Part shown: positions 11,301 to 22,900 of the stretch, piece by piece
Layout: every line of letters starts with the position of its first letter
Numbering within the stretch: the first letter of the stretch is position 1
NCBI GenBank assembly: GCA_902729315.2
Contig: LR746266.1
Coordinates: 3,606,759-3,670,758, forward strand
Length of the DNA: 64,000 nt
Direction of reading: 5' to 3'
Origin: Spirodela intermedia
Lineage: Eukaryota; Streptophyta; Magnoliopsida; Alismatales; Araceae
Notes under the pieces: generated by a model
Database searches by the model: none
Told to the model about the DNA's origin: nothing
Seen by the model: only the letters and a program-made list of their open reading frames with translations
Translations under genes and position numbers: made by a program

Positions 11301-14300
11301 ATGGACCCTACCCTGAACCGTGCCACGTCGCCAGTCGAGGAGGAAGACGAGTGGGGTATGTCTAACGCCACAACTACTGCCTTCCCGTATTCTGCCAACT
11401 TAATATTTTATCGAATGTCTTCGCTTTTACCCGTAACAGAGAATACTGCTTTAAGTTTTTATTTTTTTTCTCCGTGTTTATCTGGGGAGTCAAAAATATT
11501 TTGTACCAGTAGGAAATTCTGTGTGGGAATTTTTATTTGGATCTCGGATCATCTATTATGTCCGTCTCTCTCATTTTTGTGGTTAACTTTTTTCAGCCTG
11601 TTATCTTGGATTATTTCTTAGTTTTTTTCTGTTTTCTACCTGCTATCAGTTATCAAGATCACCTGGTAATATTTTCTTGACTTATTCATGGTTCGTTTTT
11701 TTTTGTGCATTCGAGCATCCTTATGCGTTATCCATGTATTAATCATTAATGTGTTGTCCTGTATATGTGGTCGATGCTGTTTTAGGCCAATGTGTCTTCT
11801 GCCAGGCCTCACAAGTGAGTCATCCAACCCTGATACGTAACTTGGTAGGTTGATGAAGGGAGGAGATCGTATGATATATTTTACGAATCATAATGTTATG
11901 ATGGACAGGAGAACTTTCCGGTGAATGTTGATAAAGGGGCATGCTCTTCTTCTTCTAATGGATATTTGGAATATTTTGCAGTCTCTTTAAACAAATAAAG
12001 AACAGAAGTAATAAAGATGAGATAAAAGCAAAGCAACCGTTGAAATCAGTAGAAATCGGCGTGAGGGAGAAGAAAGATATTCAGTCAAAAGGGAAAACCG
12101 ATATAATATAGTGGTTGGGTAGAAAATGAAGAATCATCAAAGTTATGAGCATGGGGCTTAACACATCTGTAAAATTTTGGGTGAGATGAGGTTACCACAC
12201 AGATAGTCTTTATACGCATATGCTAATGACCCTAATGCTCAGTTAATGTAGAATCTCTTAGAGCAGAAAGTAAATATAAATAACCACAATCAGGTTCTTC
12301 TTAATAAGAGGCTGGTTGATCTTCTTTTCTTAGAAATATGCTCAGATTTATTTATCCTCTGAAACTTTTCACGTGTCATTTGTCATACCATATCTGTGGA
12401 CTTTGGCTCACTTTTTGGTAAATGAAGACAGCCTTTTCTTTTTCCTTTATCTTGAAATATGTGTTTTGCTTTACATACTTTCATTACTGCTGCACCTTAC
12501 GTATTGTATGCAACCTCTTGGATCTTTCTGAAAGTAGGTATGAAACTCAGGTTGAGTTAGCTTTTGCTGCAACATACACTGCCGGGCACAGGGAAGGCAA
12601 GTGTAAAACCATACCCAACAGCTTTGACCCCATCTGACTCAAAAACAATACTTCCCTGGCTTGATTCAATTCTAATTCGGAACCAGAATGCCTTCTCCCA
12701 TCCCAAACGAATCATAACTTGAAACAAGATAAGGATGCATCTGTCCAACTTATAGGCTACATCAATTAATAAGCTATTTTTGTCCCAGTCTGCATGCAGA
12801 TCGACTGAAGCAGCCATCCATCGTCTGATTTGCTTATACAGGATTGAATAACTTGTAACTTGTGGTACTTATACAGCTTATTGTGTTTCAAGCTGACTAA
12901 ATTTCACAAAAAACTTAAGAGGGATGTATCCATAAATTCGAAGGCGCATTTATATTAAATAATATAAATATTGTGAAAGGCACAAAAACATTTCCATCAT
13001 ATTTTATCTGAGAAGATTAAATGTGGTTTGGAAGACGTTCCTTACAATTCTCTTGTCAAAACCATGGATAAAATGCGGCCTACGTTTGATGGGCTCCACT
13101 ATTTGATACAATGGTGACTTCTGTATATCATTAAATCTGAAATCAAGCCAGTGGTGGAAGATAATGCTTTTAGAACGGCACCAAATATAAGATCTGTTTT
13201 TGAGAGATGTGATGAACTGCTCGAATCAGAGGCCTAGTATATATTCTATAATTTTTCAGTCTTCATGTGTGTGTGAGGAAAGTGACCACCCTGAGAAGAA
13301 AAGAATACAGGGTTGGGATTTACTTGGAGTTTCACTGCAGTGTACTGCATTCACCTTGTTGCATTTCAATTAAGTTAGACATCTGCTAGCGGCATGAAAG
13401 AAAGATAAAAATATTGGAAACATGTGAATATACTCTGGAGCCTTTAGGTGGCTATGCTGTGGTGGTGGTTGTGGTTCATACATTTGTACCTGGAGAAAGA
13501 AACGTAAAGAGAGTATATTCTCAGCTTGGCAGAGAACTGAACTACGAACTATTGCTTTGAGGAACGAAAGTTTTCTTCTGTCTTGAGAGCCTCGGCCAGC
13601 TTCGTCTAGACTTTGGAGAGGTTGTATAGAGGGTTCGTGAGAGCCCGTCCTTTTTTTTCTTCTGAAAACTTTCTAATTTTTGTCTGTTCCTTCATACCGC
13701 AGTAATCATACATGAAGGCCTTCCCTTTATACAATAGAAAAAGCTCTCTAAAAGCTCTCTGAAGTTGTTCGTTTTCAATATAATGGAACTCCACTCATTA
13801 GGAATCATTCAGGCCAAAGGATTGGTAGAGATGGGAATTCTTGACTTGTTGATTCCTGGGAGGTCCATGGAAACTGTAGGGCTGCAAATAGTAAGATTAT
13901 GAAACCATGGCGCAAATTTAGGGTTCCTCGATCGGCTCCCGGCTGGTATCGTATGGGTAGTTGGGTAGCCACTGGTATCATCTTTAATGGGTCTACAGTT
14001 TTAAAAGTGGGTTTTTTATTGGCGATGATTTATGCTAAAAAAAGTCAATAAGAGGGCACAGTGGGATGAGACCATAGAAGAGAAACCCAGTTATCATCTG
14101 CCTTCATTCAACGTACCCTCTGTTTAGTAACCTGGACCCTCTCCCATTTTTCAGATACGGATGGATTTGTGATCCCGAGCTTGTCTATCGGAGATTCTGA
14201 GGGTGGCAATCGCCATGCTTCAGCAGTAGCGGACCCCGAACCGCCCTCCAAGGTAATTCTCTCCTTCTTGGCTTCTGGGTATCAGCTCGTATGATCAATG

Positions 14301-14583
14301 TATAGAATCTGTGATTGGTTTACTCTTGTGGCAGCCCATCAAGGAAGAGAAGATCTATTTGGGACCCCACGGAGCTCCTCCTCCGGCAAAGCAGCAGGAC
14401 CCCAATCTCCCCGGCAACAGACTGCGGTCCAAGAACAAACTGAAGGAAGCGGACCGCAGGTTTTCCGGGGCCGGACGCGAGAACAAGGTCGAGATCCTGC
14501 GGGAGCTTGTGGGCGGCAGCGCCAGGGTGAAGAGCGCCGCCATGGCTAAGGGTTCACCCCGCGACTGGCTCGACCCTCATTAG
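11301..14583 (+). CDS. Small conserved plant protein of unknown function, 3 exons, 133 aa
   Basis: Exons 11301-11355, 14155-14252 and 14335-14583; splice phases agree (TGGG|GTATGT to TTTCAG|ATACGG, then CCAAG|GTAATT to GGCAG|CCCATC). The 133-residue product is soluble and charged: an acidic start (VEEEDEWDTDGFVIPSL), a central KEEKIYLGPHGAPP segment, a basic stretch with KNKLKEADRRFSG and a C-terminal SPRDWLDPH ending. I recognise this layout as a plant-conserved small protein but know no assigned activity. There is no signal peptide or membrane helix. The first intron is 2.8 kb, far longer than the second (82 bp), which often places regulatory sequence in intron 1; that is inference. It reads away from the small plastid gene that converges on it at 14873. 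Confidence 0.8.
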
Positions 14584-14872
14584 AGGCTTCCCCCTTTCGA
14601 GAAGTGCTTCTCCTTCGCTGGTTAAACCTAGAAACATACTGCAAGTTCGTTTGCGAGACGATTACATCCGTTTATGTACGTTTATGTAATCTTCTGGGTC
14701 CTGGACATGGCGCATGAGACGTCGAGTGATTTCATCAGTTTTCTTGTCTTTACAAGCTCAGTTCTCATGGTGTGGGGAAATCATCCGACGGCAACACCAC
14801 AGTCGGATTGCCGATCGATTGGGGAGATTTGAAGGAGCGAGATGTGTACGCTACAACAGGAAGTTGTCTCCG

Positions 14873-15387
14873 CTATCGGATAGGGACCTTGATCCACCCA
14901 TTGGCGAATGCCACAGCCAGAATGATGAAGGGCGTCGACATGCCGAAGATGATGATGTAGGGCAGCGGCGTCTTCATGGGGTTTTCCCCTTCCCTCTCCC
15001 CCGCCGTCTGCCAGTACCTGCAATTTTCCAGGCTCTGCCATTGATCCCGGGAAGAAGAAGAAGAAGAAGAAGAAGAAACAAAAATGGCGTCCGGAGGTTC
15101 CAGAGGGCGGCGGCTTACTGTTCGGGCTCCTCATCCCTGGTGATGAACTTCTTCTCCGGCTTCTTCTCCCCACCTACGACAGAAGGGGACCAATAACTTC
15201 GTCACGGAGATGGGACGACGGGAATGAAAGCGGCACCTGTTTAGTTACCTAATTGGGCGCTGATACGACCCGCAGCGGTCCTCCTGGAGGGAGCGGCGGC
15301 GCCACCGCATCCGCGGCGCCGCCCGGGGGCGGCCAAACCGCCGGCGACAGCAGGAAGGAAGAGACCCGCTGCTTGTGCCGCCATCAT
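14873..15387 (-). CDS. Small one-helix protein, probably chloroplast-targeted, 112 aa
   Basis: Exons on the minus strand: 15387-15249, 15173-15119, 15017-14873. The phases fit (TTAG|GTAACT; ACA|GTAAGC; TTGCAG|GTACTGG) and the join gives 112 residues. The first about 50 residues are Ala/Gly/Arg/Ser-rich without acidic residues, as in a plastid transit peptide. The mature part has a charged segment (EKKPEKKFITRDEEPEQYWQ), then MKTPLPYIIIFG and one hydrophobic helix, ending NGWIKVPIR. I recognise it as a conserved plant protein but cannot name it; a thylakoid membrane location is inferred. Two adjacent ATGs open the frame. It is transcribed divergently from the chloroplast PPR gene with 304 bp between start codons. 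The second intron carries a (TTC)n tract. Confidence 0.75.
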
Positions 15388-15691
15388 CGTCTTCAGTCTT
15401 GCTCTCAAAGCCCCTTCGCATATCTTGTACCCTCTCGTTTTGAGTGGATAACGGATAAGGTGGCCAGATTTTCTCTGAGTGGCCCGACGCTCCTCCATAG
15501 AGAGAGGCCAGCTGTTTAGCGAACCGGGGCCCACCTCTGGGGGCGAAAATGGGCCTGCTCCATTAGCCGCTTAGGCTGATATGGGCCGCTCAGGCTCGGC
15601 CCATCGTTGTTTCAGATAAGGTATTTTTCTGACGGGGATCTCGATTTTTCCTGAGTGAGGAGGCGGCTGCGAAGGTCGAGGGGAAGAAGTA
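15388..15691. promoter_or_regulatory. Compact bidirectional promoter with site II (TGGGCC/GGCCCA) boxes
   Basis: 304 bp separate the ATGs of two divergent genes whose products both look plastid-directed. Within about 15526-15605 there are four GGCCCA/TGGGCC-type boxes (GGGGCCCACC, ATGGGCCTGC, ATGGGCCGCT, CGGCCCATCG). Such site II elements are known targets of TCP factors in promoters of plant housekeeping and organelle genes. Shared regulation is inferred. Confidence 0.6.
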
Positions 15692-17806
15692 ATGGCGTCA
15701 ATCCATATCTCCTGCACCTGTAGCACTGCTGCTGCGGCCGCTGCTCCTTCTTCCTCCTTGCTCCAGGACGGGCGCCGCCGCGCTTTCCTCTTTGCCTTCT
15801 TCCCCTCTTCTTCTCACTTGCCCACTGTGACCCACTGTAAAAGGCCGGGTTCGCTGGCCAGGGTCTCCCTCCAAGACCCTGTTCCCCAGACCTCCGCAGA
15901 CCCACCGGCGGAATCACAAGCGTCGCCGGAGCTGAGAGCTGCGCCTGCTGTGAGGAGCACCATCTGGGTCAACCCTAATAACCCGAGGGCCTCCCGCCTC
16001 CGGCAGCAGTCCTCAGAGTCCAGGTACGCTCGCCTCGCCCAGCTTGCTGAAACTCTTGACTCCTGCAATCCCACCGAGCTGGAGGTCGCTGAAAAGCTCT
16101 CTGTCCTGGGAGAGAAGCCGTCGGAGCAGGAGGCCGTGATCGTGCTGAACAACATGGGTAACCCCGAGACGGCCCTGCTTTCTCTCCGGTGGTTCCAGGA
16201 GAAGATTAGAGTTAAGAAAGACGTCATCCTCTACAACGTCACCCTGAAAGTCATGAGGAAGTGCAGGAGTTGGGACGGGGCGGAGAGTCTACTGAAGGAG
16301 ATGCTGGAGAAAGGGGTGGAGCCCGACAATGTGACGTTCTCCACCATAATAAGCAGCGCCAGGGTGTGCAATCTGCCCGAGAAAGCGGTGCAGTGGTTTG
16401 AGAGGATGGGTGAATTCGATTGCCGACCTGACGACGTCACTTATTCGGCGATGATTGATGCATATGGTCGGTCGGGCAATGTCGATATGGCCATGAAACT
16501 CTATGATCAGGCTCGAGAGGAGAAGCGAAGGCTGGACCCTGTGACTTTCTCCACGGTAATCAAGGTGTATAGTACCTCGAACAATTTTGACGGCGCACTG
16601 AATGTCTATGAAGAGATGAAGGCGCTGGGAGTGAAGCCCAACTTGATTACCTATAACACGCTGTTGGATGCAATGGGCAGAGCCGGCAGGCCATGGCAGG
16701 TGAAGACCATATATAGGGAGATGGAGAGCAATGGCTTCTCGCCCAACCGCGCAACGTATGCAGCACTGGTGCGCGCCTATAGTAGGGCTCGTTATCCAGA
16801 GGATGCCCTCCGGGTTTACAGAGAGATGAAGGGGAAAGGCATAGAGCTGAATGTGGTCTTGTGTAATACCCTTTTAGCCATGTGTGCCGATTTGGGCTAT
16901 GTTGACGAAGCCATGGAGATATTCCAAGAGATGAAAAGATCACCCGAGCTCTGCAAACCGGATAGCTGGACTTACTCTTCTTTGATCACCATTTATTCAT
17001 GCAGTGGGCAAGTTGAAGAAGCAGAGAGCATCTTCACTGAGATGGTGGCTTCTGGGTTTGAGCCTAACATCTTCGTGCTCACTTCCCTCATCCAGTGTTA
17101 TGGAAAGGCTAAGAAGATCGACAACGTTGTTGAAACATTTGACAGGATGCTGAAACTGGATATAACACCAGACGACAGGTTCTGTGGTTGTCTTCTGAAT
17201 GTGCTTACTGAAGCCCCAGTAGAAGAGCTGGGGAAGGTTATCGAATGCATCAGTAGAGCAAATCCCGCCTTGGGTTCTTTAGTCAAGCAACTCGTGGACG
17301 AGAAAGTCGAGGACAAAGTAATTAAAGTCCAGGCTGAGGAGCTATTCACAAACATTGGCAAAGAAGTGAAGAAGGCTTACTGTAATTGCTTGATTGATCT
17401 TTGCGTCAACCTTGATATGCTGGAGAGGGCGTGCGTGCTCTTGGACATGGCTCTCAGGCTAGGGATCTACTCTGGTCTTCAATCGAAATCCACCACCCAA
17501 TGGTCCCTTCATGTGAGGAGCCTCTCACTTGGGGCGGCTCTGACAGCCTTGCATGTCTGGATGAATGATCTGTCTAGGGCATTGGAAAACGGCGAGGACC
17601 TGCCTCCATTGCTAGGTATAAACACTGGTCATGGGAAGCATCGATACTCGGAGAAAGGATTGGCGTCTGTCTTTGAATCCCAGCTGAGAAAGCTGAACGC
17701 CCCCTTCCATGAGGCCCCAGATAAGGTGGGTTGGTTTTTGACGACGAAGGTTGCTGCCAAGCCATGGTTGGAGTCGAGGAATTCTCCCACCGTTGCTGCT
17801 GTCTAG
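15692..17806 (+). CDS. SVR7: Chloroplast PPR-SMR protein of SVR7/ATP4 type, 704 aa
   Basis: Intronless gene. P-class pentatricopeptide repeat protein that binds chloroplast RNA; the Arabidopsis SVR7 and maize ATP4 orthologues act in plastid RNA processing and in expression of the atpB/atpE ATP synthase genes. The first about 60 residues are Ser/Ala-rich with basic residues, a plastid transit peptide. Tandem 35-residue PPR motifs run from about 170 to 520 (for example the VTYSAMIDAYGRSGNVDMA and ITYNTLLDAMGRAGRPWQV units). The C-terminus, about 600-690, is an SMR domain (WSLHVRSLSLGAA, then LLGINTGHGKHRY), in which LHVRSLS replaces the LDLH form. Length (704) is close to that of SVR7. The ATG at 15692 follows a purine-rich leader and is the first in frame. 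Assignment to SVR7 rests on my recognition of the C-terminal domain sequence and length. Confidence 0.93.
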   Translation: MASIHISCTCSTAAAAAAPSSSLLQDGRRRAFLFAFFPSSSHLPTVTHCKRPGSLARVSLQDPVPQTSADPPAESQASPELRAAPAVRSTIWVNPNNPRASRLRQQSSESRYARLAQLAETLDSCNPTELEVAEKLSVLGEKPSEQEAVIVLNNMGNPETALLSLRWFQEKIRVKKDVILYNVTLKVMRKCRSWDGAESLLKEMLEKGVEPDNVTFSTIISSARVCNLPEKAVQWFERMGEFDCRPDDVTYSAMIDAYGRSGNVDMAMKLYDQAREEKRRLDPVTFSTVIKVYSTSNNFDGALNVYEEMKALGVKPNLITYNTLLDAMGRAGRPWQVKTIYREMESNGFSPNRATYAALVRAYSRARYPEDALRVYREMKGKGIELNVVLCNTLLAMCADLGYVDEAMEIFQEMKRSPELCKPDSWTYSSLITIYSCSGQVEEAESIFTEMVASGFEPNIFVLTSLIQCYGKAKKIDNVVETFDRMLKLDITPDDRFCGCLLNVLTEAPVEELGKVIECISRANPALGSLVKQLVDEKVEDKVIKVQAEELFTNIGKEVKKAYCNCLIDLCVNLDMLERACVLLDMALRLGIYSGLQSKSTTQWSLHVRSLSLGAALTALHVWMNDLSRALENGEDLPPLLGINTGHGKHRYSEKGLASVFESQLRKLNAPFHEAPDKVGWFLTTKVAAKPWLESRNSPTVAAV

Positions 17807-19958
17807 GCTACGATTGATAGAACCTTTTCTTCTTATTTTTTTCTTCTCTCCAGGCGATATATATTACTCTTGAGTGTTCCGTTATTTTTGTGCCCACATA
17901 GTCCTATGAAGTTTTCTGTGTTATTTTCCTCGCGCCATATCCCTTCCTGTAAAGCCTGACTCTACGTCTCATTGTACCAACAGTACTGTACCTCATTGCT
18001 CTCATGGTTTCTTCTCGAGGAACTGAACCGAGCAACGGGGGTGCTTCTTGATTTGTGTACTGAAAATGAGGTGGAATCTCATCTTCAGGAGGCTTATTGG
18101 AGCATGTGATCCTGTTTAGAAAGCATATCATAGCATGCATGCATGCATCCATTCAGTGTATACATCTCTGTCGCCTCTGCCTTTTCCTGGCGATCTGCTT
18201 TTGAAATAAAAACTCTACCTTTTTTGCCGACTGCCGTTAAGTTTGTTGCGAGGTTGAGCATGGATAAGCATCAAGCTGCAGATAAGATGGTTGCCCTCTT
18301 GCCAGAATTGGCACTGGTTCTGAAGCCGATGGGGATCTGCCAGGCAGAAGATGGGCCTTCTTGGGATCACTTAACCAGAGTTTTCTTGGCCCTGAGGGGT
18401 CCGGAGAGACCCATCAAATCAAATTGAAAAAAAGCAGAGATCTTGGCAAGCCTGTGGGTTCTCTTCCGGGGAGGCAGCCAGGGAAGAGAGAGCTTCCTCA
18501 GCCCCAGTTTTGTTCAGAGGCGTGGCACGGTCTGAATGTTCCTGAACATGTGCCTTCTAGTAATCCGCTTGCCTTTAGTCCAGTGGCTTTTCAGGCTTGC
18601 CGACAGTGGCCTTGAGGATGTTGCTCCCCCGACTCTCTGGAGAAGAAGACAGAGAACAGCCTCATTTAGGTAAATGGCACCACTTAGTCCTACGATTCTG
18701 GGGTTTTCTTCTCCAGGGCACCGCCTGTCATGGTTCTATTGGTTGTTTTTTTATCATAATTTCGGTTTAATATCTCAGTCTATTTATTATATAAATATAC
18801 ATTTTTCCTTGTTTTATTTTAGCAGATAATGGTGATATCTTAAATTTTAGTTCAAACTCAGGAAGCTTTTCAGCACATTTCTTCACGAGGAACAGGCATT
18901 TGGTGATTTTTTTAGTATTTTAACCGTCTTATTACGGGGTTTTTATCAATGTTTATCATTTTATAATCTATTTCTTTTGATAGGTGGTTTTTATTCTTAT
19001 TTTTGAGCTGACTATTAGAAACTGCCCAGCCCAGTCCAGTCAGCCCTGCCTTGAAATCCAATATCACAATGGTTGGGGTTCTTTTTTCTAAGAGAATATA
19101 TTTAAAGGGATAGAGACAAAATGTCCCCCCCCCGCCCCTCTCCCTCGTACAGTGGCCCACTAAAGAAGGCCACCTCATCAGTTGGGCCCTTCACGTGGGT
19201 TCGGGCCATCTCTTCTTCCGTCCACCGTATCTTTCTACGCACTCTGCGTTCATCTTTTCTCTGTCCATTGTACGTCGTTCACGTGTCTCTCCTGACAGGA
19301 GAAGCGATTTCTCTATTTATCTTAGACGTTACGGCCTGACAAAAATAATCTCAAGAACGAGGGGCTGAACAGTAATTTACACCGTCGTGCGGATGCGTTG
19401 CACCTGGTATGGGTGTCCCCCTCAAGTGGATGTCTGGGTTAGGACTGCGAGGATTGCGTTGGGTAATGTGGACCCCGCTTGGGATAAAACCCAAGAAAAT
19501 TGGAATAAATCGTAATTTGGGTATAAATATCGGACTCTCCGTCTAGCTGCTCTGGCCCTCTAAACCAGGCCTAGGTTTCTCGTGGGTTTTGCTCGCATCG
19601 TTGTCCTTAGGGGGGGGGTGGCAGATCGCCGGTATATTAGGGTTCACGAGGAAATCGCCGGGTCATTCCCTGTTCCTGGAATTTTCTCCCGTGAGGAAGG
19701 AAGGTCCAAGATCCCATTTTTCTACATCTTCCGCTGGTCTTCCTTTCTTCTTGGGGAAGTGTTTCTGGGCGGGGGGAAGGTCCTCTGGTGTCTGTGCTGA
19801 ATTTTTTCGATAGCTCCGCACGTAGGTCTCGAGGGTTGAGGGATTTCTGTCTATTTGTCCCTGAGGAAGGAAGTAGGCTCCACAAAAGGAAAGGGGTGGG
19901 TTGTGTGACGGGAAGCGAAGGGGGGGAGGGAGGGGGTAGATCGGGCGAGGGATGACAT
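17807..19958. other. Intergenic: PPR 3' flank and PHYC promoter/leader
   Basis: No credible gene. 17820-18200 is the probable 3' UTR and terminator region of the PPR gene. 18750-19010 is AT-rich. 19120-19958 becomes GC-richer and should hold the PHYC promoter and 5' leader: TTGGGCCC (about 19180-19187), a TATAAATAT box at about 19521-19529, and poly-G runs at 19609-19618 and 19920-19936 just ahead of the PHYC ATG. Confidence 0.5.
19920..19936 (+). promoter_or_regulatory. G-run with quadruplex potential in the PHYC 5' leader
   Basis: Seven G, A, three G, A, five G lie 23-39 bases before the PHYC start codon. The run can be split into four G-triplets with one-base loops, so a two- or three-tier quadruplex in the leader RNA is possible. 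Function is inferred only. Confidence 0.4.
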
Positions 19959-22900
19959 ATGTCGTCGGCATCGAACAAGGCTTCTTGTTCTCGGAGCAGC
20001 TCCGGTCGCTCCAAGAACGGCGCCCGCCTGGTCGCGCAGACCACGGAGGATGCGAGGCTCAACGCTGAGTTCGAGCAATCGGAGCGGCCGTTTGATTGCT
20101 CCTCCTCGAGTGGCGGCGCCGCCGCGGGCAACAGATCGGGAGGCAGCGCGCCGTCGTCTGCCGCTGTGTCCGCTTATCTCCAGAGGATGCAGCGGGGAAA
20201 CCTCATCCAGCCATTTGGGTGCGTGATCGCGGTGGAGAACGGGACATTCGCCGTCATCGCCTTCAGCGAGAATGCTCCCGAGATGCTCGATCTGGCCCCT
20301 CACGCCGTTCCCAGCATCGAGCAGCGAGAGGCCCTCTCGATCGGCACAGATGCGCGCACCCTTTTCCGGTCTCAGAGCGCCGTCGCGTTGCAGAAGGCCG
20401 CCGCCTTTGGGGAAGTCAACCTCCTCAATCCGATTCTAGTGCATTGCAAGAACTCTGGCAAACCCTTCTATGCGATCTTGCACAGGAATGATGTGGGTCT
20501 AATCATCGACTTGGAGCCCGTCAATCCATCGGATGTGCCTGTGACGGCCGCCGGAGCGCTCAAATCCTACAAATTGGCAGCAAAAGCCATATCGCGGTTG
20601 CAGTCCCTGCCTAGCAGGAACATCTCCCTCTTGTGTGATGTCCTTGTCCGGGAGGTGAGGGAGCTCACTGGTTATGACAGAGTGATGGCCTACAAATTCC
20701 ACGAAGATGAACATGGTGAAGTCATATCCGAGTGTCGCAGGTCAGACCTGGAACCTTACCTGGGTCTTCATTACCCTGCTACTGATATTCCTCAAGCTTC
20801 AAGGTTCCTATTCCTGAAGAACAAGGTTAGGATGATCTGCGACTGCTCTGCCCAACCAATTCGGATAATCCAGGACAAGAGGTTGGCCCAGCCATTGAGT
20901 CTGTGTGGGTCTACCCTCAGGGCGCCCCATGGATGCCATGCTCAGTACATGGCTAACATGGGTTCCATTGCTTCCCTCGTCATGTCTGTCACAATCAATG
21001 ACGACGACATCGACCATGGCGGCGAGCAACCGCAGAAGGCCAGGAAGCTTTGGGGACTGGTGGTGTGCCACCACACCAGCCCTAGATTTGTCCCATTTCC
21101 GCTCAGATATGCTTGTGAATTCCTGATGCAGGTCTTTGCGGTCCAATTGAACAAGGAGGTAGAACTAGCTGCTCAGACAAGGGAGAAACATATCCTAAGG
21201 ACGCAGACAGTTCTCTGCGACATGCTCCTCAGGGATGCGCCTGTGGGGATCTTCACGCAGTCACCTAATGTTATGGATCTTGTGAAGTGCGATGGTGCAG
21301 CACTTTACTATCGAAACCAGTTCTGGTTGCTCGGAGTGACACCTGCAGAGGCGCAGATTAAGGATATCTCTGGGTGGCTCATTGATTCCCACAATAATAC
21401 TACTGGTTTAAGCACTGACAGCCTCTCTGAAGCAGGTTATCCGGGTGCTTCATCTCTGGGTGTTGCTGTGTGTGGAATGGCCGCTATAAAAATCACCAGC
21501 AGGGATTTCATATTCTGGTTCAGGTCCCACGTAGCAAACGACATAAAGTGGGGAGGAGCGAAGAACGATCCCATCGCCAAGGGAGATGAAGGCAGGAAGA
21601 TGTACCCTCGCTCTTCGTTTGAGGCGTTCTTGGAGGTGGTGAAGCGGCGGAGTCTTCCATGGGAAGACATAGAGATGGATGCCATCCATTCCTTACAGCT
21701 CATCCTGCGGAGCTCCTTGAAGGATGAGCTTGAGAATGACAGCTCGAAGGCCATCGTGAACTTCATCTCAGAAGATGCGAAGAGGATTCAAGGCGTCGAT
21801 GAGCTGCGAACGGTGGCTAATGAGATGGTCCGCCTCATTGAAACGGCCACAGTTCCTATCATAGCTGTCGACACCATGGGGAACGTGAATGGATGGAACG
21901 TCAAAGCAGCAGAATTGACAGGATTGCCTGTGGAGAAGGCCATCGGCACACCTCTAGTAGATCTGGTTGAGGATGAATCTGTTGAAGTTGTCAACAACAT
22001 GCTTTCCTTGGCGCTCCAAGGTGTTATCGCATTCCTGCACATTCTTTCCATTTCCTTTTCGCTGCGTCTAGATGCTTTCTATGAGCTGTTCTAACTCCCA
22101 TGCTTGCTTCATGGCAGACAAGGAGGAGCATGATGTCGAGATGAAATTGAAAAGCTTCAGTTCCGAAGAAAATGCTGCCCCCATCATTCTACTCGTGAAT
22201 GCCTGCTGCAGCCATGACGGGAGGGGTAATGTCGTCGGTGTCTGCTTCGTTGCGCATGATATCACAGGGGAGAAACTAATATTGGACAAGTACACCCGCA
22301 TCCAGGGAGATTATATTGCCATAAACAGTAATCCCAACACTCTCATCCCTCCGATATTTATCATTAACGAGTTCGGCTGCTGCATCGAGTGGAATGCGCC
22401 GATGCAGAAGCTCACTGGTCTGAAAAGGGAGGATGCTGTGGATAAGATTCTGGCCGGGGAGGTTTTCAGTGTTCAGAACTTCGGATGCCGGGTCAAAGAT
22501 TGTGACATGTTGACGAGGCTGAGGATCGTCTTGAATGGATTGATAGCAGGGCATGATTCTGAGAAGCTGCACTTTGGGTTTTTTAGCACAAATGGTAGAT
22601 ATGTGGAAGCAATACTTTCCGCCACCAAGAGGACCAACTCTGAGGGGAGGGTCACGGGGGTGTTCTGTTTCCTGCATGCGGCGAGCTCGGAGCTTCAGCA
22701 CGCTCTGCAGCTGCAAAGAATGTCGCAAGAAGCTGAGGCAAAGTACCTAAAGGGACTGGCCTATGTCCGCAGGGAAGTGAGAAATCCTCTCCAAGGCCTG
22801 ACATTTACTCGCAGTTTGATGGAAGCCTCTGATCTGACTGCGGAGCAGAAGCGGCTTCTAAGAACGGCCACTCTGTGTCAGGAGCAGTTGGCGAAGATCG

